A DNA stretch of 64,000 nt. It comes from Peronospora farinosa (taxonomy: Eukaryota; Oomycota; Peronosporomycetes; Peronosporales; Peronosporaceae). A program made the position numbers and the translations under genes. The DNA lies in contig CANTFK010000277.1 of the NCBI GenBank assembly GCA_947646735.1, positions 1-64,000 on the forward strand, in the 5' to 3' direction. Each line of letters starts with the position of its first letter. Position 1 is the first letter of the stretch. Positions 22,894 to 33,138 of this stretch are shown here, piece after piece. The notes below the pieces were generated by a model that saw nothing but the letters and a program-made list of their open reading frames with translations, was not told the DNA's origin and made no database searches.

Positions 22894-23646
22894 TTACTGA
22901 GCCTTTGGAGCCTTGACGACACCCACCTGCGCTGGGCGAATGACACGCTCATTCAGCAGATAACCATCTTTCATGAGTTGACCAATGGATCCCGCTTCCT
23001 TAGAGACATCCTCGTACTCGAAAAGCGCATCGTGCACGTTAGGGTCGAATTTGTCGCCCACGGCGCCTACTTGATGGATCTTGAACTCTCGAAAGACCTT
23101 CTGCAGTTGGTTCTCCGTCATCACGACACCTTCATGTAATACCTTGATGGCGTCCAGGTGCTTGTCTGGCTCCAATGCTTCCACATCAATACTCTCGTGT
23201 GCACGCTTGAGATTATCCGACACATCCAAAAGTGCTTTGGCAAATTTAGAAATGGCAAATTCACGTGCATTGTTCACGTCAATGCGAGAAATACGACGCA
23301 CATTTTCAGCATCAGCAAGTGCACGTAAAAGACGATCATTCATGTCCTTGTTCTGGGCTGAGAGCTCCTTTACTTTATTCTGCAGTGATTCTGTCTCGGA
23401 CAGCTCAGTAGTAGTAGACTCTTCAGCTTTAAGCTCTTCTGTACCAGCGGTCTCGTCCGTTGGCTTTTCATTAGCAAAACACACTGAAGTCTCACTCACG
23501 CAGCGTATTTGCTGAGACATACGCGTCATGCCACGTGTAGCAGCACTCGATAGAATAATTCGACGGAACATTTGGATGGTATATAATCTAAGGAATGAAC
23601 GGTTGAGTTTTGAGACGTTAGGGACCACAGGCTTAAGTTTATCCAT
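22894..23646 (-). CDS. GrpE nucleotide exchange factor, mitochondrial (Mge1-like)
   Basis: A frame of 250 codons. GrpE releases ADP from mitochondrial Hsp70 to drive protein import and folding. A coiled-coil helix (about residues 85-115, LQNKVKELSAQNKDMNDRLL) is followed by the ALADAENVRR block and by AISKFAKALLDVSDNL, then the beta domain with FDPNVHDALFEYED and a conserved end (GYLLNERVIRPAQVGVVK). The N-terminus is basic and hydroxylated, fitting a mitochondrial presequence. The first ATG is at 23646, but an internal ATG at about 23571 (MFRRIILSS) begins a more typical presequence and may be the real start. It is divergent from the membrane protein at 23763 with a promoter region of only 117-192 bp. 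Confidence 0.95.
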   Translation of the reverse strand: MDKLKPVVPNVSKLNRSFLRLYTIQMFRRIILSSAATRGMTRMSQQIRCVSETSVCFANEKPTDETAGTEELKAEESTTTELSETESLQNKVKELSAQNKDMNDRLLRALADAENVRRISRIDVNNAREFAISKFAKALLDVSDNLKRAHESIDVEALEPDKHLDAIKVLHEGVVMTENQLQKVFREFKIHQVGAVGDKFDPNVHDALFEYEDVSKEAGSIGQLMKDGYLLNERVIRPAQVGVVKAPKAQ

Positions 23647-23762
23647 ATCGATTTACACAGGGTCGAATATTCGACAAAGTACCGTAATTTATCTCTTTAC
23701 ATCTTCCTCTAAATGAACCACTCAATAATAAATTACCGACTGCGACCGATCCAATTGAAAAA

Positions 23763-24317
23763 ATGGCGCCAATTATACAGACAAGTGCGGGACTTCATGC
23801 GGAGCGTGTCAAGAAACAGGTGCTCGAGCAATCAGCAGAAGAGATAGCCAACCAGAAAGTACTACAACATTATGTCAAGACAGTGTACTTTAATGATCTA
23901 TGGGTATCGTTCTTAAGTAAAATGTCGGCTCTTGTGGGACTCATGAGTTTCGTGCAAGTGCAGCGCATGCGCTCCAGTCCACGTGGTCTCAGCTTCATTG
24001 CAGGCTTTGAAGCATTGTCCGTGCTTATTGGAGCTAGTACGGTACTCTTTATCCAACGATGGAGTAACCCGCTGCTGGCATTCAAGGTGGCGTTCGCTTT
24101 CTCGTTGCTCCAAGGTTTTTGGTTTATGGCCAGCTATTCTTCGCGCTTCATGGCGTTGCCACGCCAGGCGGGCGATTTATTGACCGAGCAAATTCCCTTT
24201 GGTCTTATCTACTTTGTAGTTTGTTGGATCTCGGACCGTTACATGATGCGTACCCAAGGCATTGCCAAGCAGACGGCTCAAGACCTTCGCGCTGTACTCA
24301 AGGGCAAAGTCGCATAA
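23763..24317 (+). CDS. Small multi-pass membrane protein, unknown
   Basis: Intronless frame of 184 residues. A polar N-terminal helix (1-45) is followed by four probable membrane segments: about 50-65, 75-97 (FIAGFEALSVLIGASTVLF), 105-122 and 140-158 (IPFGLIYFVVCWISD). It ends in a basic, Gln/Lys-containing tail. I do not recognise a family. It starts 117 bp from the upstream GrpE start on the opposite strand, so the two may share a promoter. Confidence 0.75.
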   Translation: MAPIIQTSAGLHAERVKKQVLEQSAEEIANQKVLQHYVKTVYFNDLWVSFLSKMSALVGLMSFVQVQRMRSSPRGLSFIAGFEALSVLIGASTVLFIQRWSNPLLAFKVAFAFSLLQGFWFMASYSSRFMALPRQAGDLLTEQIPFGLIYFVVCWISDRYMMRTQGIAKQTAQDLRAVLKGKVA

Positions 24318-24442
24318 GACAAGATAATAGGTACTGTAGCTACAGAGTCCTAAGATAGCAAAAATAAGGTCCCTTATTTTAGGGTATATGTTTAGCGCCA
24401 TATTTTCCTATGTTGCTTGAAATTTTTATAAGTTCAAATTCC

Positions 24443-25408
24443 ATGAAGTACAGGGAGGACCCCACCTGGGCAGACGTGGTCAAAGTGCCACAAGATGACG
24501 GCCCAGATCCCATTGTAAGCATTAATTATTCCGAGACTTGTACGTAGATTCTATCCTTCTCTTTACACTCTGTATTATACTCACACATTGCTCCTCTTTT
24601 GTCAGTTACGGACGTGATGGATTGTTTCCGTGGTGTTCTCAAGACGAACGAATATAGTGAGCGTGTATTGGCATTAACACTGGACGTAATCAAAGAAAAT
24701 CCGGCTAATTACACGGTCTGGTACTATCGTCGACGTGTGCTGGAGGCATTAGGCTCGGATCTACGTGCAGAGCTCCAATTTACGGCCGATATGGCTCTTG
24801 AGCATCCCAAGAATTACCAAATCTGGAAATATCGTCGGGATATCTGCACTATGATGCACGATGGTAGTGCAGAAAAGGAGTTCTGTGCCATGTCCTTTGA
24901 TGTCGACTCTAAAAATTACCACGCTTGGGCACACCGTCAATGGGTGGTCAAAACATTCTGTCTTTGGGATGGAGAGCTCGAGTTTGTGGACAAAATGCTC
25001 CTTGAGGACGTCCGGAATAATTCGGCGTGGAACCACCGCTGGTTTGTGGTAACCAATACGGTAGGACTTGATACTATGGAGGATCGCCAGCGTGAAGTTG
25101 GCTACACGTTTGAGAAGATTGCAATGGCTGTGCACAATGAAAGTCCATGGAATTACCTCCGCGGTCTCGTTCGGGGCCATGAAGTTACCTTTGCTGCACA
25201 CCTGAAGGAAAAATTGCAGCAGATTCTGGTAACGTCGCCAGACTGCATCTTTGCGGCGGCGTTACTGGTGGATCTGTACGCGAAAGAAGGCACAGAAGAT
25301 GCTCTTGAATCAGCTAGCACGCTCCTGGAGACGCTGATGAACGATACAGACTGCGTGAGGAAGGCGTACTGGCAATTCCGTCTTTCTACGCTCAAGCGAC
25401 GCGAGTAG
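24443..25408 (+). CDS. Protein farnesyltransferase / geranylgeranyltransferase I alpha subunit
   Basis: Two exons, 24443-24539 and 24606-25408, in phase, encoding 299 residues. The first exon supplies the start and the typical N-terminal TWADVVKVPQDDGP; the junction makes the conserved YSETFTDVMD block. PPTA repeats follow, each with the N-x-x-W core: NYTVWYYRR, NYQIWKYRR, NYHAWAHRQW, NNSAWNHRW and ESPWNYLRG. The alpha subunit pairs with a farnesyl- or geranylgeranyl-transferase beta subunit in the cytosol to attach prenyl groups to CaaX proteins. Length is slightly shorter than animal forms, mainly at the N-terminus. Confidence 0.95.
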
Positions 25409-25634
25409 TGGTGCTCACACGACTTGCATATCCGTAAAATGGATGATGAGCGTGAAAACTATCAACAACTAAAACAAGCACGGCTATATTCTTTTGTCGT
25501 TAGCTAGAGTGGTCGAAGAAGCGTCGTCCTCGTGCCAACGATCTTTCCGCTATATGCGAGATGGCAGGCCGGCTTGCCATCGTAGACTGATAAGGCGACC
25601 ACATGGACGTCTGCTTCGTTCTTTGCTTGAATGA

Positions 25635-28600
25635 CTAAATGTCGGACGGAAAGTTGTTCACAGTTGCCATGTCCTCCACTTTGCTGCCATTTACAAAAAA
25701 CTCGAGCTTAATCCTCATCAGCACGGGTTTCTGAGCCAAAAAAAAGTTAGTATCTCGCTCAACTAAAAAATATGTCCAGCACAATCTTACCTCTCCCTGC
25801 AAACTGTTCTGGATCTTGACAACCTGAGTGACTGCGCCGCTGTTGTTCGGTGGCACCACATCACCTGTAGGAGGCTCCATTTTCAGTTTGACGTACTTCG
25901 GGAACGCGGCCAGGAACACAAACTTCTCGATCGATAGGGCTGTAGAGTTTTGAATACAAGCCGTAATGTATGTCACGGACTTGTCGTCAGGGTTTGGCTT
26001 CGTGATCTGCAAGTCAACAGTGAGACCGTTCTTCTCGTACGCGCGCACTCGCGGGTTCGCTGCAGAAGGCGCCGATTTTGGAGCAGGCGCGCCAAAGCCC
26101 ATTAGTCCTAGCAAATCATCGGCTCCTGCGGTAGCCACACCACCGTTGCTTGAACCAGCTACTGGAGCTGGCGCGGCCGAACCGCTGGAGAAAATATCGG
26201 CTAGCAAGTCTACAGTGGGAGGTGCAGGTGGAGCGGAAGAGGAAGCCGAGAAATCTGTTCCAATGCTCGATGTAGATGCACCGCCACCAAAAATGTCGTC
26301 CAGGTCCAATAGACTAGCACTAGCGCTCGACTGTGCAGCTTGAACAGGTATCGATGATGCAGCCGCGGCATTCCCGCTGCTTGAGCTCGCTCCCATGTCT
26401 TCGTCGCCCAGAAGGTCGGCCATGGCCGACGACGCAAGATTATCATTGCGGCTGCGCACCTTAGATGCATCGATTGCGGGCATGCCAACTAGAACATCAT
26501 TGCGAAGAGAACACCACTGAGGGTGGCCAAGCGTCGTGTACTCCGTAGCACGCTGCTGGAGCTCAAGCACCATAGATGTGTTGAAGGAGGAAATCATCGA
26601 GTGTAGCTTGGCAATCTCAGTCTGCGAGCTAAAACGTGTCGTGAGTTTCACCATAGCATTCAATGAATACGCCCGCGTAATTTCCGTCGATGCATGGTGA
26701 CCCAGAATTGTTCTGAAGAGTTCTACGATACTACTCTCGTCCACATGGTTCTTGCCAGTTAACGTGTCTTCCGATGCGGGGGCATCCAGCAGCAGAAGTT
26801 TGCTGTACTCACCAACACACCAGATACCAACGTGGACAAGAGACAACTGAGAAACGTCATTGCGAAGTGCCCAAAAGAGCTTGTGGACCACGTATGCATG
26901 CAGATCGGTGTTACGCTGGATAAGCGTGATGAGTGAGCTGCATATCCGCTCGTCTGGCAGCGTCGAACCAGCAATTGAAAGCATTGTTATCAACGTGTCG
27001 ATGTGCCATCGGCTTGAAGGTGCGTACCGATTAACCGCATCTACATGTAGCATATTTTACACAATATTTAGTTTAGTGCGCCATACTCGTAGCTTTGATA
27101 TCGGTAACAGAGTCGTTCAAGCGTTTACCAGCAATCCTTGAACACAACTCGGGCTTTTGGTCATTCGGAGCAATCACGAGGTAGTTAAGCATCTCACGAG
27201 CAAGCTACAATGAAAGAGCCATTACATCATAACTGTTAGTAAGGCATCCACAACTCTACTGTCGTATACGTTGGTGGGTCGAGCGCTACACGTACCGACT
27301 GAATGTTAGAAGAGTTGACAAGTGAGTAGATGAGCTCAAGCGCACGCTGACGAATGGACATATCTGGATCCTTCAGACAGTCTACGATGGTATTAGTGTG
27401 ACGCTGCACCGCCGCCACATCGTCTGTCACAACCTTTGACAACGTATTAAGTGCTACATATCGAATATTGTTGTCACGGTTCAGCAGAAACCGTCCCAGA
27501 ATGTTGATTGCTAGCACACGGAGCCCGCTGTCGCTCTCAATAGTCATGATAGTCTGCACGCATTCGTAAAGAATCGCGTTGCCAGCCGTCTTTGCAGTCT
27601 CGGTGTTCGTCGCCACTTGCGCCAAAACATCATTCATCGCCTCGCTGGCTTCTTCATTACCCTTGCCCAGCAGCCTCAAAAGCTTCAAGATTGCCACCTG
27701 TAGAAACGGGTCGGCGATACCACTAACATCGTACTCGCTCGAGTATCCCATGGACAGCAAGTTTCGAAGCTGACGTACAAGTTTCGGCACGAGGCTGCTA
27801 AATCTCTTCAAGTTTTCCGAATCGAGCAACACCACTTCCGTAATCAGTTGCACCCCCGCAAGCAGTACACCATGATGTTTGGCACGCAGCAGGCTCACAA
27901 TTGATTCAGTAAAGTCTTCGACCAAATCCGGCACCTTTGTAAACACTCGAATAGCTGCCAACGCCGCTTTTTTACGTAAATGATCATTGTCACTACGTAA
28001 ATGACGATCCACATCCATGACCAAATCCCGTGCCATATCCGCCTACATAATGCATCAAAAAATAAACAAATGCAAACCAATAACGCATCAATATCTTTGT
28101 ATCTATGTCATATTAGAAAAGTATCCATTGTCGCATCAGTTTTTTCTTACCGACGCCACATTACCCACAGCTGTGAGCGATAAGGCTACAATAAAATGGT
28201 TTTGGTTGTTGAGGTCACTAAAGTAGCAATAAAAAGTAGGAATAAACAATAATATACATCCTGTTAGTATTCCCTGCAACATTTAATACTCGACTGAAAA
28301 ATAAAAATACATTACGTGCTTTTTAACAGAATTTGTCACAAGAGTCAGTACATCTTCTTGGTCCGTCAATAGTAAGATAAGGCCCAAATACCCCATTCTC
28401 TTTTCAGCAAAATACGGACTCGCAATGAGTTTCACACACTCCATTTGACCAAAATGAGAGGGATACCCAAGCATGTGGATAAACAAAAGTTTCGCCACAT
28501 TACGATGACGATATTGTTTGTCCTGATCTTTAAAAGCTGTACGGATTAATGCGCTCTCTTTTGCAATAACAGCGCGTTCCTCAGCTGCTGTTTTACTAGC

Positions 28601-28639
28601 ACGTACACCACGAATTAGATCACGTAGTTTTTGGCTCAT
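25635..28639 (-). CDS. AP-1 complex gamma subunit (gamma-adaptin)
   Basis: Six exons on the minus strand: 28639-28320, 28217-28151, 28042-27296, 27204-27087, 27040-25791 and 25730-25635, giving 865 residues. The large subunit of the AP-1 clathrin adaptor sorts cargo at the trans-Golgi network and endosomes. The N-terminal trunk has [19 protein letters not shown] and the HEAT-like solenoid; [10 protein letters not shown] marks the trunk end; a Ser/Ala/Pro-rich hinge follows (with DLLG/DLL-type clathrin-binding motifs); the C-terminal ear ends in [12 protein letters not shown]. Exon 1 needs a GC donor (gcacgt) to give the conserved SVKNDLNN junction. The last intron (25731-25790) is 60 nt and has no stop in frame, so an unspliced reading looks like a 20-residue insertion in the ear. 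Confidence 0.93.
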
Positions 28640-29284
28640 GAGTCACGATTCTTGGCTTCGATTGGGGAAGGCTGACGTGGGCAGCCTCTGGGGATGGAGA
28701 TATTTTGACCAATGACAAATGAAGATGAAGCAATATTAGCTATGAGCGTTGATGATTGGATGAAAAGAGATACATGTGACGTGTGACGACATTTAGCCTG
28801 ATATTGACATGTTGGGGCTTTTGCACGATAGCGATCTATTAGCATGGCTAGCTGCTGCTGCTGCATTTATCATTAGAGCTATCTGCCTGAGATTGCAGTA
28901 TTCCAGGGCATACTTTATACAGTGCATTCGCATTGCTTACGTCCCCAACTCTTTTTGCAGTATTTTTTTCTTGGCGGATCACAATGGTGGACGGCAGTGG
29001 ACGCCCATTACAATGGTGGACGGTAGTGGACGCCCATCCGACCACATTTTGTCAAAAAAACACCCAAACAAACACACTACAATACAGGTGTACTGTAGCA
29101 GCTTCAAAAGAACGCGTAATATTATATAATGCAGTTTATGTAGTGGATCCACCAATGAACAGTACAACTTGAAGCTAGAGACGTCCAATCATGGTATAGG
29201 ACGAACCAATCAGCGTTCACGAAAAGTTAATTTTCATCGACAGTCATATCACAATTTTCACAGTTGACGCCACATCTCGTTAAT
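28640..29284. other. Divergent promoter region with a small tandem repeat
   Basis: Lies between the AP-1 gamma and glutaryl-CoA dehydrogenase start codons. 28980-29040 contains two copies of a 30-bp unit with the core ACAATGGTGGACGGCAGTGG. No coding sequence recognised. Confidence 0.5.
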
Positions 29285-31159
29285 ATGTTGTTCAAGTCGC
29301 TCTCTTTGTCCATGATTGCTCGTCGCTCTCTCGGTGCTACACGAGGTATGGCTGGCAGTCGTACTGCATTTAATTGGCGTGATCCACTGCTGCTGGACGA
29401 CCAGCTGACGGATGAAGAGGCCATGATTCAGGTCCGTCTAGTCCTAATCTCAGTACTAATTGTTGTTACATTTGTGATTTACACTATGAAATTTCTTGTA
29501 GAAATCAGCCAACGACTATTGTCAAGGAAAGCTACTACCAAGGATCGTACAGGCTAATCGAAAGGGCACATTTGACCGCTCGATCATGAAAGAAATGGGC
29601 GAAATGGGCTTCTTGGGCCCCACTATCCATGGATACGGCTGTGCAGGAGTGGGCTACGTATCCTACGGCCTCATTGCAAACGCTGTAGAGCGTGTATGAT
29701 GGATATGGACTCGGCTATAGCAAGTGTGTGTCTAGGGTGGCTGATGTCTCTCTTTTGTGTGTATGTGAAATTTATGATAGGTGGACAGTGCGTATCGCTC
29801 GGCTATGAGTGTCCAATCGTCTCTAGTGATGCACCCAATCAATACTTTTGGATCGGATGAGCAGAAGGAAAAGGTTTGTGGTGTGTGTGTAGTTCAATAG
29901 AACCCTTAATTGGGAAGACATTCTTTGAAAATGACCATGTGGTGTGTTTGAATGAACAATTAATGACATACAGTACCTGCCACGTCTTGCCACTGGTGAA
30001 CTAATTGGCTGTTTTGGCTTGACGGAGCCAAACCACGGATCTGACCCTAGTTCGTACGTTGTCACAGTCTCTTAGAAAACAAGCAGTATATGATATCTTA
30101 CTTTCGTATGTGCTGTTTGCTAAAAAGGATGGAGACACGTGCTAGACTCAAAGGAGACACATACGTGCTCAACGGCTCCAAGAACTGGATCACGAACTCT
30201 CCGATTGCCGATATCTTCCTAGTCTGGGGCAAAGACGATGAAGGTGATATCCGCGGCTTTATCCTCGAAAAGGTGCGTGGCTGGTGGTGTATGTGGTTAT
30301 GACATAGTAAAGCTGTATTAACGTCCGTTTTCAGGACTTTCCTGGTCTGTCGGCCCCATACATCGAAGGCAAGGCAACATTGATGGCGTCTGCTACTGGC
30401 ATGATTTTCCTAGAGGACGTCGAAGTCCCTAAGGAAAACATGTTGCCCAAGGTGAAGGGCCTTAAGGTATGTTTTACACTTCTTTTTCCTGATTATCCGA
30501 GTTTTGTTCCTCTAACCAATCGAGCAACAATAGGGCCCTTTTACCTGCCTTAACAGTGCTCGTTACGGCATTTCCTGGGGAGCTCTTGGCGCAGCATGTA
30601 CGAATGCTGATGTTCTTGGAGAAACTTATGCAGCCATGTGGTCTGACTTGCTCTACGATACATTCAAATCTGTAACAGACTCCTGCATGGACATTGCTCG
30701 CCAATACACCCTTGACCGTGCCCAGTTCGGTGCTCCACTCGCTGCGTACGTAGTGAACTATGCTATGTGTTGTCAATTGTAGTCCTGACAATTTTTCGCA
30801 CTTGCATTCTATGTTGCAGTAATCAGCTTATCCAGAAAAAGTTGGCAGACATGAACACGGAGATTGCGCTCGGTCTCCAAGGCTGTCTGCAAGTCGGTCG
30901 TCTGCTCGATGATGGCAAGGCTCCAGTGGAGCTCATCTCGATGGTCAAGCGTAACTCATGTGGGAAAGCCATTGAGATTGCACGCAATGCCCGAGACATG
31001 CTAGGTGGCAATGGCGTTTCGGATGAGTATCATATCATTCGTCACGTGGTGAATCTGGAGGCAGTGAACACGTACGAGGGCACGCATGACGTTCATGCTT
31101 TGATCCTTGGTCGTGCCATCACTGGCCTGTCTGCTTTTGTGCCTCGTATGGCAGTGTAG
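29285..31159 (+). CDS. GCDH: Glutaryl-CoA dehydrogenase, mitochondrial
   Basis: Nine exons, all in phase: 29285-29431, 29502-29693, 29781-29873, 29974-30053, 30128-30272, 30335-30466, 30534-30597, 30679-30745 and 30820-31159 (419 residues). It oxidises and decarboxylates glutaryl-CoA to crotonyl-CoA in lysine and tryptophan breakdown, passing electrons via ETF. The N-terminus is a basic, Ser-rich mitochondrial presequence. Family blocks: [70 protein letters not shown] and the catalytic glutamate in NTYEGTHD (about residue 392). The [10 protein letters not shown] block is specific to this subfamily of acyl-CoA dehydrogenases. No damage seen. Confidence 0.96.
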
Positions 31160-31315
31160 ACAAAAACTAACAATACATTGCAATATTCACTTTCATACTG
31201 AAATATTTCAGTAGTCACAATTGATCCCCTACTACTTCAAAACCACTTGTTTCTAATTGGTAAAAAAACCTTTTTTTAGAAACGCATCCAATAGCTCATT
31301 TATAGGAAGAAAGAC

Positions 31316-32921
31316 ATGCACAGTCTTGCAGCCAAGACGCCACGTTTCATCATACCAGGTCTCGTAAATTTAGGCAATACGTGCTTTTTCAATGCGATTC
31401 TACAGGCATTAGCTTCTCTTCATAGTGTACATGAATATCTGGAAGAAATTGAGCAACGCGCACGCGTCACACGCTGCAATATCGCATTTACAGGCGCTCT
31501 CCGCGACTGTTTAAAAGGTACGTCCATGATCAAATGTCCTATTACTTATTGTATGTGTCAAACTTAACATAATTAAGTACTTTTTTATTCTAGCATTGCG
31601 ACCTCGAGAAGAACATGAAGTCTGTCAAGTATTTGCTCCAAGAGTTTTAAATACTGAGCTTACGAGTAAATTACGTGCTTTCCGTGGCAATAGACAGCAG
31701 GTTCATTCAATCGTTGATAAATGGAGCTACATCTGAGGTATCCTTATGACATTTTTTTGTATTAATGTGTCATAGGACTCCCAGGAATTGCTTCAGTTCC
31801 TGTTCAAATTGGTTGGGAATGAACAAAAACGCTGTGCCGTGCAAGATCGAGGACTGGTGGACCTTTTAGATGACAATGTACACGAATCTACGACATTGAG
31901 TTCGATCAGTGATCTTCAATTATTGGAAGCAGTTGATAGACGAAACTGGAATCCTTTACAAGGCCTTCAAGTGAATTTACTGCAATGTTCTCGCTGCCAT
32001 TGCTTTCGACCTCTTAACAACCAACCATTTCTGGACGTCTCTCTATCGCTTGTCGGTGTAGGGGACACAAAAGTCTCTCGTCTGACGGATGCGCTGCATT
32101 TGTACACGGAATCAGAGGTAATTAAAGGGGTGGAATGTAGAAACTGTAGTGTTGTTGAAGAGCTTAAAGTCACACAGAGAGAGGGTGCACAGGCCATGAA
32201 CGAAGATAAACTTTATCTCGGCAGTGTTAGCAACGTGCCGGATCTGGAGATCGCACAGCATGAGCGGAAAGACTGGATGCACATGTTGGAGCAGCTGGCT
32301 AACTCATCATCCAGCTTTGATCTGGAACAAACCAAACGGCCGATTTTGCGAAGCTGTGGTGAAAGCCACAAGCGCTTGCAGTTCTCACGCAGCCCGGATG
32401 TATTTTGCTTTCATCTGAGCCGAAAAGTTTACAGAAAGACTGGTGGTGCAGTCAAGCTGGGAAACCATGTGGAGTTTCCTCTGGAGCTTGACATGAGTAT
32501 CTACTGCCAATACGAACTGGGCTCCGTCGCGGAGCAAAACCTAGTTGATAGCGTCTCACGGCCACCAAGCGCTCTCATTCGGCGGTCTGATTCGTCTTCA
32601 CTGCTCTTTAGTGAGACCGCCAAGCAGCATTTACTCTACGATCTGACGGCGGTCATTCTCCACCATGGCAACGAGCGCTGCGGTCATTTCACAGCATACC
32701 GCCGTGCAAGTCCGTCACAGTGGTTTTTCGTCTCTGATGAGAGCGTACGTGAGGTTCACGTAGCTGAAGTTCTAAGTAGTTGCGCGTACATGCTCTTTTA
32801 CGAGCGTAAATTTCGAACCAAGAAGACAACACGGAGTTCTGAGACGACAACAGATGATGACGATAGTTTGCCGGATGTGCCTTTTGAGCCCCACTTGCTG
32901 CTGCCAAATGGCCGTTTCTGA
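31316..32921 (+). CDS. Ubiquitin-specific protease (USP family)
   Basis: Three exons, 31316-31517, 31594-31700 and 31776-32921, in phase, giving 484 residues. It should cleave ubiquitin from proteins. The Cys box is PGLVNLGNTCFFNAILQAL (catalytic Cys23), the QQ-box is RQQDSQELLQFLFKL, and the His box is ERCGHFTAYRR (about residue 405) with the FVSDESVREV and YMLFYERKF end blocks. A C-x2-C pair near ECRNC and one near QCSRC probably form the fingers zinc site. A roughly 60-residue acidic/polar insertion lies before the His box. Composition resembles the USP30 branch (mitochondrial outer membrane in animals), but no membrane helix precedes the Cys box, so that assignment is uncertain. Confidence 0.92.
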
Positions 32922-33138
32922 GGAACAGACTAGGTAAACGCAGCAAGTGACTTACGCTGAAGTAAACTGAGTACGTAAATACATTGGTTAATGCTATTGT
33001 CATCGACTCACTTGAGCCATGTGAAGCTTAGAGTTCGCCCAAGGCATCACTTCATTCTGTGAAGACTCCTGCTCACAAAAAACAAACTAAGATGAGAGCT
33101 GCGAACTCATCACATGTGCGACCTTCTGTTCGTACTAT

